A stretch of 64,000 nucleotides of DNA from Promethearchaeota archaeon. GTDB lineage: Archaea; Asgardarchaeota; Lokiarchaeia; Sigyniarchaeales; SOKP01. Below are positions 8,327 to 17,347 of this stretch, piece after piece. The notes under the pieces are model-generated. The model was given only the letters and a program-made list of their open reading frames with translations, searched no databases and was not told the DNA's origin. The translations under genes were made by a program, and so were the position numbers. The DNA is taken from positions 1 to 64,000 of the forward strand of contig JALGVJ010000036.1 of NCBI GenBank assembly GCA_029838195.1. The letters are read 5' to 3'. Position 1 is the stretch's first letter. The number at the start of each line of letters is the position of its first letter.

Positions 8327-9790
8327 TTAGTTACTTGCCCTTTTCTTTAATAATTCAAACGGAATTTTAAAATCTTTTGGAAAGGGTGATATATATTTCT
8401 TATCTTTAAATGTTTCCTCAAATTCTCTTTTTGCCTTCTCCACGTAATCGGGTTTATTCATGAAATCTAAGGCTGTTAAAGCCATGATTTTTGCAGCGGC
8501 TAACATTCCTTTATGACCGATACTCATTCCTGATGTTGCCGCAGCTTGCCAAGAATGCCCAGGAGAGCCCATTGCATGACAGGCTGTTGAAAATTCTCCG
8601 AGAGGAGTAACCCAAGAAACGTCCGCAACATCCGTGGATCCCGGTAATACTTGTCCTTTACCTAAAGGGGGTAATAAAATCGGGCATAAGGGCTCTGAAA
8701 AGAGTTTCCGTGCCATTTCCTTCAGATTTTCCGGAATGAATTTCATGTAGCCTTCCATCGAATTTGGGGGGATCGTTTTATTAATTTCCTTGGCAAATTT
8801 TTGCTCTTCTTTATTAAAACGAGGAGGGCCAACAATTTTTATGTTTTCCTGTAATACGGAACTTATAAAATCATTATGGATGGGATTATAAGTGCCACTT
8901 AGGAAATTTACTTTAAGTTCTGTTTCTGTCATCAAAGCAGCGCCTTCGGCGATTTTTAGCAGCCATTGATAAATTTCTTCCACTTGATATCTTTCTGGAG
9001 CGCGTACAAAATAGTATACTTCAGCTTCCGCAGGTACCACGTTTGGTGCTTTTCCTCCATTGGTTATGATATAATGAAGGCGTGCATCAGGAATTACATG
9101 TTCTCGCATGTAATTTGCACCCACATTCATTAGTTCTACAGCATCTAAAGCGCTTCGCCCATTAAATGGATCTCCGGCAGCATGAGCAGTTCTTCCATAA
9201 AAACTAAAGATAACAGAGTTCATTGCCAATGCGGACATTGTTCCAACAGCGTTAAAATTAGCAGGGTGCCATGTTATGGCGATATCAACATCTTTAAAGG
9301 CGCCACCCGGTTCTACCATGTAGCCCTTTGCGTTATAGATCTCTTCAGCCGGACAGCCATAATATCGAATGGTACCTTTAGCCTCACCATTATCGATTGC
9401 CTCTTTGATTGCGAGAACGGCTCCCAAGCTTCCAGTTCCCAGGAGATTATGCCCACAGCCGTGTCCTGGAGCCCCCTCTTTTAAAGGTTCCTTATAGGGC
9501 ACAGCTTTTTGGCTTAGACCTGGTAAGGCATCATATTCGCCTAAAATTGCAATTACGGGTTTTTCTTCGCCATAGGAAGCAACAAAAGCCGTGGGGATAT
9601 CTGCAATTTCCTTTTCTATTTTAAATCCGGCATTTTTTAAAGTATTAGATAACAACTCGGCAGATTTATATTCTTCAAAGCCTAATTCAGCATATTCCCA
9701 GATCTTATCGGATATTTCAATAAGTTTTTCACGATTATTTTTAATCCATCGGGCATATTTTTTTTTAATATTTTTTAATTCAGTCGTCAT
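8327..9790 (-). CDS. M20-family amidohydrolase, AbgB-like (aminoacyl-aminobenzoate type)
   Basis: The 487-residue protein is a zinc-dependent M20 peptidase-family hydrolase. Metal-binding motifs GEYDALPG (about residue 85) and GHGCGHN (about 111), the acidic PAEE near 150, and a C-terminal STDVADVSWVTPLGEF followed by HSWQ fit the AbgB (p-aminobenzoyl-glutamate hydrolase subunit B) branch. That branch cleaves N-acylated amino acid amides. Length agrees with AbgB (about 480). No AbgA partner or AbgT transporter is nearby, so the substrate is open. No signal peptide is present, so it is cytoplasmic. Confidence 0.85.
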   Translation of the reverse strand: MTTELKNIKKKYARWIKNNREKLIEISDKIWEYAELGFEEYKSAELLSNTLKNAGFKIEKEIADIPTAFVASYGEEKPVIAILGEYDALPGLSQKAVPYKEPLKEGAPGHGCGHNLLGTGSLGAVLAIKEAIDNGEAKGTIRYYGCPAEEIYNAKGYMVEPGGAFKDVDIAITWHPANFNAVGTMSALAMNSVIFSFYGRTAHAAGDPFNGRSALDAVELMNVGANYMREHVIPDARLHYIITNGGKAPNVVPAEAEVYYFVRAPERYQVEEIYQWLLKIAEGAALMTETELKVNFLSGTYNPIHNDFISSVLQENIKIVGPPRFNKEEQKFAKEINKTIPPNSMEGYMKFIPENLKEMARKLFSEPLCPILLPPLGKGQVLPGSTDVADVSWVTPLGEFSTACHAMGSPGHSWQAAATSGMSIGHKGMLAAAKIMALTALDFMNKPDYVEKAKREFEETFKDKKYISPFPKDFKIPFELLKKRASN

Positions 9791-9965
9791 GGTTTAAATT
9801 CATTTATTTTATCTTATTTAAGTTGATAAAAAGGATATTAATACTCAATTAATGAATAACCCGTGTTAAAGTAATGCATTTTCGCGAAAAAAAGAAAGAA
9901 AAAGGAACATCAATTCTTACTTAAAAGAATGGAGCGATTGTTTCGTGTATCGAAATAATTGGAAT

Positions 9966-11126
9966 TTAATAAAAGGGAAAATGGTATTCTGAGTTTTTAG
10001 TCTCTTCAAGAGAGCGTAGTTCTAGTTCTTTATCAATAAACCCTTCAATGTTACATATAAATCGATATTCTTTTTCTAAACAAAGAGTTATTGCTATTCC
10101 TTTTTTGTTCATGCGAGAAGTTCGTCCAATTCGATGAACATAATTTTCAGGATATTGGGGGATGTCATAATTTATTACATGAGATACGTTTTTTATATCC
10201 AATCCCCTGGCAGCGACATCGGTTGCTATGAGTAAATTTATCTGCTTTTTTCGAAAAGCTTTAAGTATTTGTTCGCGTTGATATTGAGAGAGATCTCCCG
10301 AGATAAGACCGACTTTATACTTTAAGTTTCTACGATAGTTTAATTTACGAGATAACCAAGAGGCGGTTTTTTTAGTGTTTACAAAAACTAGCGCATGTCG
10401 TGGCTGTTCTTTATTTAAGATTTGTAGAAATGCGAGATATTTTTGTTCGAATCGTTCTATCATGTAGTAATATTGTTTAGTGTTTCTAACTGTTAATTCA
10501 TCTCTACTCAGATTTATGAATAAGAATGAATTTTTCGTGAATTTTTTCACCAAATTTCTCATGTCTTGATCGAGTGTTGCCGAAAAGAGCATGAGTTGAT
10601 TCTTTTTCGAAACTTCTTTAATTGATGTTAGAATATACTTGATATCCGGTGAAAAACCCATATCCCATAAACGATCTGCCTCATCTAAAACAATAAATTT
10701 AATATTTTTAAATTGTAAATGTCCTCTTTTGTATAAATCAATAATTCTTCCGGGAGTTCCAATAATAACATGTACTCCACGATGTAACCTTTCAATTTGC
10801 TTGTTAATTGAAACACCCCCATAAATAACGGCAGATCTTGCATGATGGGGTCGGATTTTTTCAAATACCTCATGAATTTGTTTTGCTAATTCCCGGGTGG
10901 GTACCAAAATGAGACATTCATTATGAACCGAATTTAGTTTTTCTAAAATGGGAAGTAAAAAAGCAAGCGTTTTACCTGAACCCGTTTTTGCTTGTACCAT
11001 TATGTTCTTGTTTTCTAAAATCATGGGTATGGTTTTTGCTTGAACGGGCGTTGGAGTCGAAATATTAAAGACGGCCTTTAATTTATTTGCTATTTGCGGT
11101 TTAATTCCAAGATTAATGAAATTCAA
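9966..11126 (-). CDS. DEAD-box ATP-dependent RNA helicase
   Basis: The 386-residue protein is a compact two-lobe helicase. It has the Q motif (PTPVQAKTIP), motif I AKTGSGKT (about 45), motif Ia PTRELA, motif II DEAD (about 150), motif III SAT and motif VI HRIGRTSR. Motifs Ic (TPGR) and IVa/V (TDVAARGLD) are also present. It lacks the C-terminal extensions of DbpA/CsdA types, leaving only a short charged tail. Proteins of this minimal kind unwind short RNA duplexes in ribosome assembly or RNA decay. It is monocistronic. Confidence 0.92.
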   Translation of the reverse strand: MNFINLGIKPQIANKLKAVFNISTPTPVQAKTIPMILENKNIMVQAKTGSGKTLAFLLPILEKLNSVHNECLILVPTRELAKQIHEVFEKIRPHHARSAVIYGGVSINKQIERLHRGVHVIIGTPGRIIDLYKRGHLQFKNIKFIVLDEADRLWDMGFSPDIKYILTSIKEVSKKNQLMLFSATLDQDMRNLVKKFTKNSFLFINLSRDELTVRNTKQYYYMIERFEQKYLAFLQILNKEQPRHALVFVNTKKTASWLSRKLNYRRNLKYKVGLISGDLSQYQREQILKAFRKKQINLLIATDVAARGLDIKNVSHVINYDIPQYPENYVHRIGRTSRMNKKGIAITLCLEKEYRFICNIEGFIDKELELRSLEETKNSEYHFPFY

Positions 11127-11400
11127 TTAAATACACTTGATTGTCTTAACTTATAATAATATTTTCAAAGAAGTAAATATTTAAAATGTAATAAATTTTA
11201 TGAGAAAAATTCAAAAATCCACGATTTTTTTAACCGTAATTTAATTTTCTTATACAAATCCCCGAGGAAGAATAATTTAGATAAAAAATCCGGTTTTCTC
11301 TGAGAATCGAGAATTAAAGAGCCATTAGAATTTTGTGCTAAGTTATAAGTGTATTTTTGGTTGTAATAATGGGAAGAACAATGGGATGGAGCCCTTAATT

Positions 11401-12753
11401 TCAGAAATTAGGCAATCTTTTAATTTTAGTCCACTCTTTGTCCATTAAAAAATCAAGATCGTTTAAAGAAGATTTGGAAATATGAATTAAATCAATGATT
11501 AGTGTAGATAAAGTGAAATTTTCGATACCAAACCCTCTATTTTTCTTATAATGATAAGCTTCTCGGAATCCACTAGTTCTTACCATGTTTAGCGTTTTTT
11601 GCACTAATTCTAAGGCAACATTGATAAAACCATGATTAAAAAGCCCTTTAATGATTAACCAATTAATTACGATTCTTGGCATGCTAATCCTCCAATAATT
11701 TTCATTAAAATATTGCTGGTTTTCATCAATTGCAATAAGAGGGACGGGATTCTTCGTCCAAAATTCATTTTCATTTAGGAGATGATCTTCTACTAATGTT
11801 GCAGCAATAGGTATGGGCAAATCATCAATTATCAAGGGAATAAATGAAGTAGCTGATTTTATTGGAGCACCAAATATATTTTCCTCAAGTGCGTTATTGA
11901 ATAAGCCTATATCCGGTTTCCAATAATATTTAATTAGAGAATTAGTTAATTCACTTGCGATTTTAAGCAATTTCCTTTTTTCTCCATTCTGTTTCAATTC
12001 GCCATGAAGAAAAGCCAAATCTTTACAATCTTGAATGAAAAGGCTGTTAAAGATTATATCTTCATGAAAAAGCCGGTCATCCTTTTTATTAAAAAAGAGT
12101 TCATGGTTAGATTTTTTATTAAAAATAGGCTTTTTAATCATTTGAACTCTATTCTTTTCTTCAGAATTGCCCCGTGTTTCAGTATTTTTCAAGAAAACCT
12201 CATTAACGGGCAATTTCTCAATTAACCATTCCCAAGGATGATAAATTTTAAGTACAAATGGATTTCGTGTTTGATTAATGCGTGCTTTTAATAAATAATC
12301 ATGAAACTTCTTAGATCTTGATAAAAATTCGGTTAGAAATTCCATATTTCGCTCTTTATCATGAATGGCCTTTAAGGCATGCGCAACAAGCGGATTAATC
12401 GTAAGGGAATGACGATCTTGTTTTTCAAGAGCCTCAAGGAGAAGAGGAGAGAATTCTTTTTGATTCAAATTCCAAATATTTATTCTCTTAAAATTTCCAT
12501 TTTCACTTTGGTTAAAAAATAAGCCGATAAATTCTTTTTTAGCTCTTTCAAGATTTACATGACTATTAACAATGATGTGAAAACATGAATATTCTAAATG
12601 CTGATAAGGAAAAAAATCTTTATGGGGGCACGTGTATGAGATGGTTTGAGAAGTATTTTCCGGATGATTTATGATTTTAAAATTCAGTTCTAGAATATCT
12701 CTTGCTTTTTGTTCTAAAAAGTTAGTATCTAATGGGTTTTCAGATGCTTTCAA
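11401..12753 (-). CDS. Alpha-toroid glycoside hydrolase-like protein (GH63/YgjK-like)
   Basis: The 450-residue protein follows the (alpha/alpha)6 catalytic domain of GH63-type glucosidases and related mannosylglycerate hydrolases. Recognisable blocks are HPWEWL (family HPWExxxDN), NSLFIQDCKDLA, NYWRISMPRIVINWLIIKGL (family YWRGPVWxxxNWLL) and GFREAYHYKKNRGFG followed by FTLSTLIIDL. The usual Asp after HPWE is missing (WLIEKL), and the loops are divergent, so activity is uncertain. A region near residues 185-230 is Lys/Asn-rich and not conserved in the family. It lies upstream of the actin cluster on the same strand but 107 bases away from it. Confidence 0.6.
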   Translation of the reverse strand: MKASENPLDTNFLEQKARDILELNFKIINHPENTSQTISYTCPHKDFFPYQHLEYSCFHIIVNSHVNLERAKKEFIGLFFNQSENGNFKRINIWNLNQKEFSPLLLEALEKQDRHSLTINPLVAHALKAIHDKERNMEFLTEFLSRSKKFHDYLLKARINQTRNPFVLKIYHPWEWLIEKLPVNEVFLKNTETRGNSEEKNRVQMIKKPIFNKKSNHELFFNKKDDRLFHEDIIFNSLFIQDCKDLAFLHGELKQNGEKRKLLKIASELTNSLIKYYWKPDIGLFNNALEENIFGAPIKSATSFIPLIIDDLPIPIAATLVEDHLLNENEFWTKNPVPLIAIDENQQYFNENYWRISMPRIVINWLIIKGLFNHGFINVALELVQKTLNMVRTSGFREAYHYKKNRGFGIENFTLSTLIIDLIHISKSSLNDLDFLMDKEWTKIKRLPNF

Positions 12754-12860
12754 TTTTATTAAAATGCGCCGGGTAATTGAATATTTAATAAGATGTAAAA
12801 AATTAAAAACTCGAAGTTAGAATCATCGAAGTGTTCAATATTAAAAAAGAAAATTTTTAT

Positions 12861-13412
12861 TCATTTTCTCATGAAGCTGGGAAGCATTAGATTAAAAATA
12901 TCTGCGATTTTTTTAAGTTTATCTTGAACCTTTACCTTAGTGACGATAAGCACGCTTCTTTCCAACTCATCTCGATCTAACGATCCTCCCGCATAAAGGG
13001 CTTCTTTTTCATTAAAAACCAAGAGAAATCTCACGTTGGGATTCGTGATGATAGAAATGTTTTTTGTATTTTTTAATTTATCATAATTTTGTTGATAATT
13101 AGGAGGGACCCCACTTCTTTCATTCATGATAATCGTGATGGAGACTCCCTTTTTAGCGATATTGATTAATTCATTAGTATAAAAATTATCGATTTTTGGA
13201 GTTGCAACATTTAAATATGAGGAAGAGGCCATGATTAATTCCATGAGTTTTTGATTTATATAGTTTTCATATCCTTCTCCTCCACTCCTTTCAATTTCTA
13301 CCATGCCAACGAGATTGAGGATCTTGTTTTCTAAATTTTCTACTTCTTTTTTTAACCTTTGATTGGCAATTTTTAATTCAATAAGGCGGTCAGACGACAA
13401 TGATAATCTCAC
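12861..13412 (-). CDS. Coiled-coil plus PLD-like (TrmB-type) domain protein
   Basis: Residues about 10-45 form a short coiled coil (RLKKEVENLENKILNLV). Residues about 50-180 follow the phospholipase D-like fold, with strands YLNVATPKI, VSITIIMNE and FLLVFNEKEALYAGGSLDRD. The last pattern resembles the PLD-like sensor half of TrmB-type regulators. The HKD catalytic motif is absent, so it is a binding rather than a catalytic domain. It is the most downstream gene of the actin cluster, 64 bases after the CHAT-like gene. Confidence 0.6.
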   Translation of the reverse strand: MRLSLSSDRLIELKIANQRLKKEVENLENKILNLVGMVEIERSGGEGYENYINQKLMELIMASSSYLNVATPKIDNFYTNELINIAKKGVSITIIMNERSGVPPNYQQNYDKLKNTKNISIITNPNVRFLLVFNEKEALYAGGSLDRDELERSVLIVTKVKVQDKLKKIADIFNLMLPSFMRK

Positions 13413-13476
13413 TTTTCTTGAATTTATTTTATAACAAATTTAATAGAATATATGATAATATTTATTTTATTCAATT

Positions 13477-16071
13477 TTAACTTAACCTATTCCAAGGTAA
13501 CCCAAATATCAAGAAATAAGGGAAAATTTTTAAGATCTCTTGAGAAGGAGCATTTTGCGCCATTTTTCTAATTAAAAGTAACTTGCGTTCAATTGCATTT
13601 ATCATATCCTCAGAAATGAATTGCTTACGAGCATTTAACATGGCAGTGCCTATATCCTGCCCATTCAATAAATTATCATAAAAGGAGAAGGTAATTTTAT
13701 CCGATATTTCATCATCAGTTGAATTAGTTCTAAAAACAATACCGGTCAGGTTGTTCAATTGCAAGGAAGAAATTATGTTACTAATAATGGGAATCGGATT
13801 TAAAATCCTTTCCTTGTGTTCATTAAAAAATTGGAGATCGAAAAAAATCAAGGGTTGCGCTGTGAGGTCATGATCCTTAGAAATAAGGCTAAAAATTTCT
13901 TTTAATTTAAGAGTTTCATTCTCACTTGTTATTAAATAGCTTTCAAGAGGAATTGATGGAAAGTAAATTAAATTTCCAATAATATGGATGATGTTAAAAT
14001 TTTTTTCCTTCAATAACTTTAAGATATTTTCATGGGTGGCACTTTCTCTTACCAGAAGTTCTTTCGAGGTCAAGGTTGTTGAGGAGGTGAAAAATTGACG
14101 TAATTTTTCCATCCTTTCGAGACCATGAGGGAAAGGATAGAGGGTTTCTTTCTTGTTCAAATCATCATTCCATTTAAATGGTCCTTTAGAATTAGTTAAT
14201 TCAACAACTAAAGCCTTTATATTTTTTTCAGACGTGCCTCCAACCGCTTTTTGAAAGGAATCATCAGTGGGAAAATTAATTCCATTTAAATTTAAGTTAG
14301 GAGAGTAATGAGTAATGGAACAATTTAACATTAAGAATTGCTTGTCATAAATCAAAGTAAAGGGAATTGATAACTCATCTGTTAAAAAAACTAATTGGGG
14401 GGTAAAATTTAATGTTGAAATTTCAAATTGAGAGAAGTATTCTCTGATAAATCTCGGTAAGGAAAGATAAAGCAAGGTTCCCGTATCCTTAAGAGTAAGA
14501 TTCTCTTTTACTACTTCTTTTGATTCAAAAAGATGACCGGAGATTGCGTTTAGCTTAGTAGGGTTCCAAAATTCATTCTCGAGTGTAATAATTTTAATTT
14601 CATTGTTTTGAGAACCCATTTTACATGTTATTGATTGCGAAGGAGACAGTTGAATTATGAGTTTTTGAAGGATAAAATTCGGATCATAAAAAGAATTTTC
14701 ACTGGGAAAGGCATCTTCAAAAACATAAATCTTGGTTTTAAATAATTCTCCTTTAGCAGATAATTTGTTTAAATCTTTGAGTAGGGGATGGATCTCAGGA
14801 TCTAAAAAAGGAATTATTTTTTGAGCAAATGAGATGTTTTTTTCTTCAAATAGGGCTCGGTAAAAGATCATGTTCCAAAATTCTCTCTCTTCCCCAGATA
14901 AAAATGCAGATTTTAAACGCCACAAGTAATTATGAGTATAGAAATAATGGTATAATTCTTCTTCAGTTTGAGGTATTTTAAGATGATAAATTAACTTTTC
15001 GAAAGATTGGAAGAGAAACTTTTTTTCTTTCATTGTGAGAAAATTTGTAGCTGCTTCTGCCCACAATTCTATTAAACTTTTATCGTAGCTTACATTTGAT
15101 TGGAATGAGTAAACTTCTTCAAGGAAATTATAGACGTCATAGACGATTTCAAATTGATTTCTTTTCATGAAGAATTTAATGAATTTATTTAAATAATTAA
15201 TTGCCTCCATAAATGTCTGATATTTATAAATTTTATTATAAAGATTTTTTAAAATGGAAGTGATCCAGAAGTTCTCACCGATATCGCTTAAATAAATAAT
15301 TAACTCTTCTAAATCGGGAAGTAGAGTAGGAAAAGTACGCTCATTAATGACGATTCTTGGTAAATTTCCAAATATGCTTTTCAATTCATGGGGAATTCGA
15401 GTTAACAAGATGGTGCTAATTTCTTTAATGAACTCAGCATCTTTTGAAAGTCCATATTTAATATCAATATTTTCCAGAAGGACGTGAAGAAATACTGCCC
15501 GCTTACTAGGTTCAATTTTTTTCATAATTTTATTTAATTCTTTCATACTCGTGGTAAACAATTCTGTAGGGACAAAAGTTTTCCTTAAGAATATTAACAA
15601 AATTTGCAATTCCAATAATTTTAAGAAATCTCCTTTTTGTCTTACAAAATAAGAAAAAGAATCAATGAACTTTGATATGGCTTCTTCCGGAATTACCTCA
15701 ATTTTTAAAATTTCTTTTAATAAATCGGTAAAATGGGAATATAAGAGATAAAAATCATCTAATTTAATTAAAAATGAAAAATAACGTTTTATAGCATCAA
15801 TATAAAGGATAGTAGCATTCGGTTCAATGGATAGATCTTTTCTATATTTGAGACTTTTAATGTATGTCAACCAAGAATTCGATATTAGCATGATCAACTT
15901 GAATTGCTTTTGAGCATCTATCTGTTCATTCTTCATAATCTCAGCATATAAATCATTTAAAACTTTATCCGCCCAATGATGATTGGCATTTTTTAAAAGA
16001 TTGCGAGCTAAAGCTATTTTATTTTGAAATTGAATTAAAAATTCTTTAAATTGTTCTGCGCGTGCGGACAT
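13477..16071 (-). CDS. Large helical protein with C-terminal degenerate CHAT-like (caspase-fold) domain
   Basis: The 864-residue protein has a long helical region (residues about 1-480) with TPR-like helix pairs but no clear repeat consensus. From about residue 520 it has the layout of a CHAT peptidase domain: TDELSIPFTLIYDKQFLMLN, an HGLERMEKL linker, a His-bearing strand IIHIIGNL (about 695), FFDLQF (about 740), then a GIVFRTNSTDDE strand and FYDNLLNGQDIGTAMLNARK before the final LIFGLPW. Active CHAT proteins have HxxGHG and a Cys in SAC. Here the second His is Asn and the Cys position is Phe/Asp, so proteolysis is unlikely. It sits 60 bases downstream of the actin homologue, on the same strand. 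Confidence 0.6.
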   Translation of the reverse strand: MSARAEQFKEFLIQFQNKIALARNLLKNANHHWADKVLNDLYAEIMKNEQIDAQKQFKLIMLISNSWLTYIKSLKYRKDLSIEPNATILYIDAIKRYFSFLIKLDDFYLLYSHFTDLLKEILKIEVIPEEAISKFIDSFSYFVRQKGDFLKLLELQILLIFLRKTFVPTELFTTSMKELNKIMKKIEPSKRAVFLHVLLENIDIKYGLSKDAEFIKEISTILLTRIPHELKSIFGNLPRIVINERTFPTLLPDLEELIIYLSDIGENFWITSILKNLYNKIYKYQTFMEAINYLNKFIKFFMKRNQFEIVYDVYNFLEEVYSFQSNVSYDKSLIELWAEAATNFLTMKEKKFLFQSFEKLIYHLKIPQTEEELYHYFYTHNYLWRLKSAFLSGEEREFWNMIFYRALFEEKNISFAQKIIPFLDPEIHPLLKDLNKLSAKGELFKTKIYVFEDAFPSENSFYDPNFILQKLIIQLSPSQSITCKMGSQNNEIKIITLENEFWNPTKLNAISGHLFESKEVVKENLTLKDTGTLLYLSLPRFIREYFSQFEISTLNFTPQLVFLTDELSIPFTLIYDKQFLMLNCSITHYSPNLNLNGINFPTDDSFQKAVGGTSEKNIKALVVELTNSKGPFKWNDDLNKKETLYPFPHGLERMEKLRQFFTSSTTLTSKELLVRESATHENILKLLKEKNFNIIHIIGNLIYFPSIPLESYLITSENETLKLKEIFSLISKDHDLTAQPLIFFDLQFFNEHKERILNPIPIISNIISSLQLNNLTGIVFRTNSTDDEISDKITFSFYDNLLNGQDIGTAMLNARKQFISEDMINAIERKLLLIRKMAQNAPSQEILKIFPYFLIFGLPWNRLS

Positions 16072-16131
16072 GATGTTTACAGAAATGATTTGTTTTTTTT
16101 TTAAATGGACTTTATTGCGATTAAATTTATA

Positions 16132-17304
16132 TCATACATCTCGGGGGTGTGTTTGACCAAAATTTTCTGTTTCTATATTGGGGTTTGTTAACCATCCTTT
16201 TTTTAAGAGTTTCCTTGTATATAAGAGGGAGGCCCCCACCCAACTCATGTTTTCTCGACCTGATACAGCAAAGATTCGAATTTTTTCCCTTATTTTTTCT
16301 GGAAAAAATCGCTTGAGTTGATTTTTAAGCCGCTCTTTCAAGCCAGGAATTAAGCTTCCTCCCCCCGTAAGAATGATATGAGATACTAAATCTTCCCAAT
16401 TCTCTCTCTCCCATATTTTAATTATTTTTGCAATGGTTTCATCTAGCCCGGGATGATTCACGTGCATGATATTTGGATAAAAAATCGGTTCTGATATTAA
16501 GATTCTTTCTAAATTTAATGTCAGGCGGGTTCCATCCGGTAAATTCACGATCTGGTTGTATCTGTCTATATTTTCTTTAATTTTGGGAAATTCTACTTCA
16601 AAATTTTCCACGCATAGAGACGTTTTCTCCTTAATTTCCCTTGCTAACCATTTTGTAAAATACATGTTTTGATTCGTGCTTTTTAAGATTAAACTCAAAA
16701 AATACTCCGTGAGATCTTTTCCTGCGATGGGAAATAAATCGCGAGCGAGTTCATTAGTAAACCCGTGTACTGCGGAAGAAATGCTAGTAAATGATTCTCC
16801 AAGGTTAACGATCACTCCCGTGTTTTTCTGTACTGCAGAAAAAATGGCTTGTTCTTCTGGTAAAAACAAGAGATAAGGAAATTGGAATACATTAAAAAAT
16901 ATATCTTGTAATCTTGTTTTTTCTTGCTCCGTTATATAAAAGGGTGTTAAAATAATGAGCGGTTGCTTAAATCGAAATTCAGGAATGATATTAAGCAAGT
17001 TATAATGAAAGAGAAAATAGTTAGAAAAAAGGTCTAAATTATTTTCTTTTTTAAATTCATGTAATTTTAAGACTTGTTGATATTTTAAAGCTTCATTACC
17101 GAAAAGATATTGGTTCTCTTCCTTTTCAGAAGGGAAGTAAATATCTTCGAGTCCTTCTATCACGCTTGAGGTAAAAAGAAAATCTTTCTTATCCGCATGG
17201 ACAGTAGGAGCAATAATTTTTGGAAAATCATCCCCAGCCCAACCAAATCTAAAGGTGGCTGAACCTAAATCCAAGATTAATGGACGTAATTCTAACCGGG
17301 ACAT
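16132..17304 (-). CDS. Actin-family protein (Asgard actin-related)
   Basis: The 390-residue protein aligns along its full length with eukaryotic actin and actin-related proteins. It has the phosphate-1 loop DLGSATFRFGWAGDD (12-26), YLFGNEAL (66-73), the phosphate-2 loop VNLGESFTSI (166-175), IAGKDLTEYF, the EIKEK helix, LPDGTRLTLN and the adenosine motif LTGGGSLIPGL. In phosphate-2, actin Asp154 is Asn and Asp157 is Glu, so nucleotide hydrolysis may be slow or absent. The C-terminus carries about 20 extra residues. The neighbours suggest a dedicated complex: a coiled-coil protein 43 bases upstream and the CHAT-like protein downstream. It is more divergent than the lokiactin type usually recognised by close match to actin. 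Confidence 0.88.
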   Translation of the reverse strand: MSRLELRPLILDLGSATFRFGWAGDDFPKIIAPTVHADKKDFLFTSSVIEGLEDIYFPSEKEENQYLFGNEALKYQQVLKLHEFKKENNLDLFSNYFLFHYNLLNIIPEFRFKQPLIILTPFYITEQEKTRLQDIFFNVFQFPYLLFLPEEQAIFSAVQKNTGVIVNLGESFTSISSAVHGFTNELARDLFPIAGKDLTEYFLSLILKSTNQNMYFTKWLAREIKEKTSLCVENFEVEFPKIKENIDRYNQIVNLPDGTRLTLNLERILISEPIFYPNIMHVNHPGLDETIAKIIKIWERENWEDLVSHIILTGGGSLIPGLKERLKNQLKRFFPEKIREKIRIFAVSGRENMSWVGASLLYTRKLLKKGWLTNPNIETENFGQTHPRDV

Positions 17305-17347
17305 GAGCTTGTATACTCTTATTTATTTTAGGATCTCAGTACTGACA

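Noticed and set aside
9182..9797. Several plus-strand frames over the M20 hydrolase gene.
   Set aside because: They lie wholly inside a well-supported gene on the other strand.
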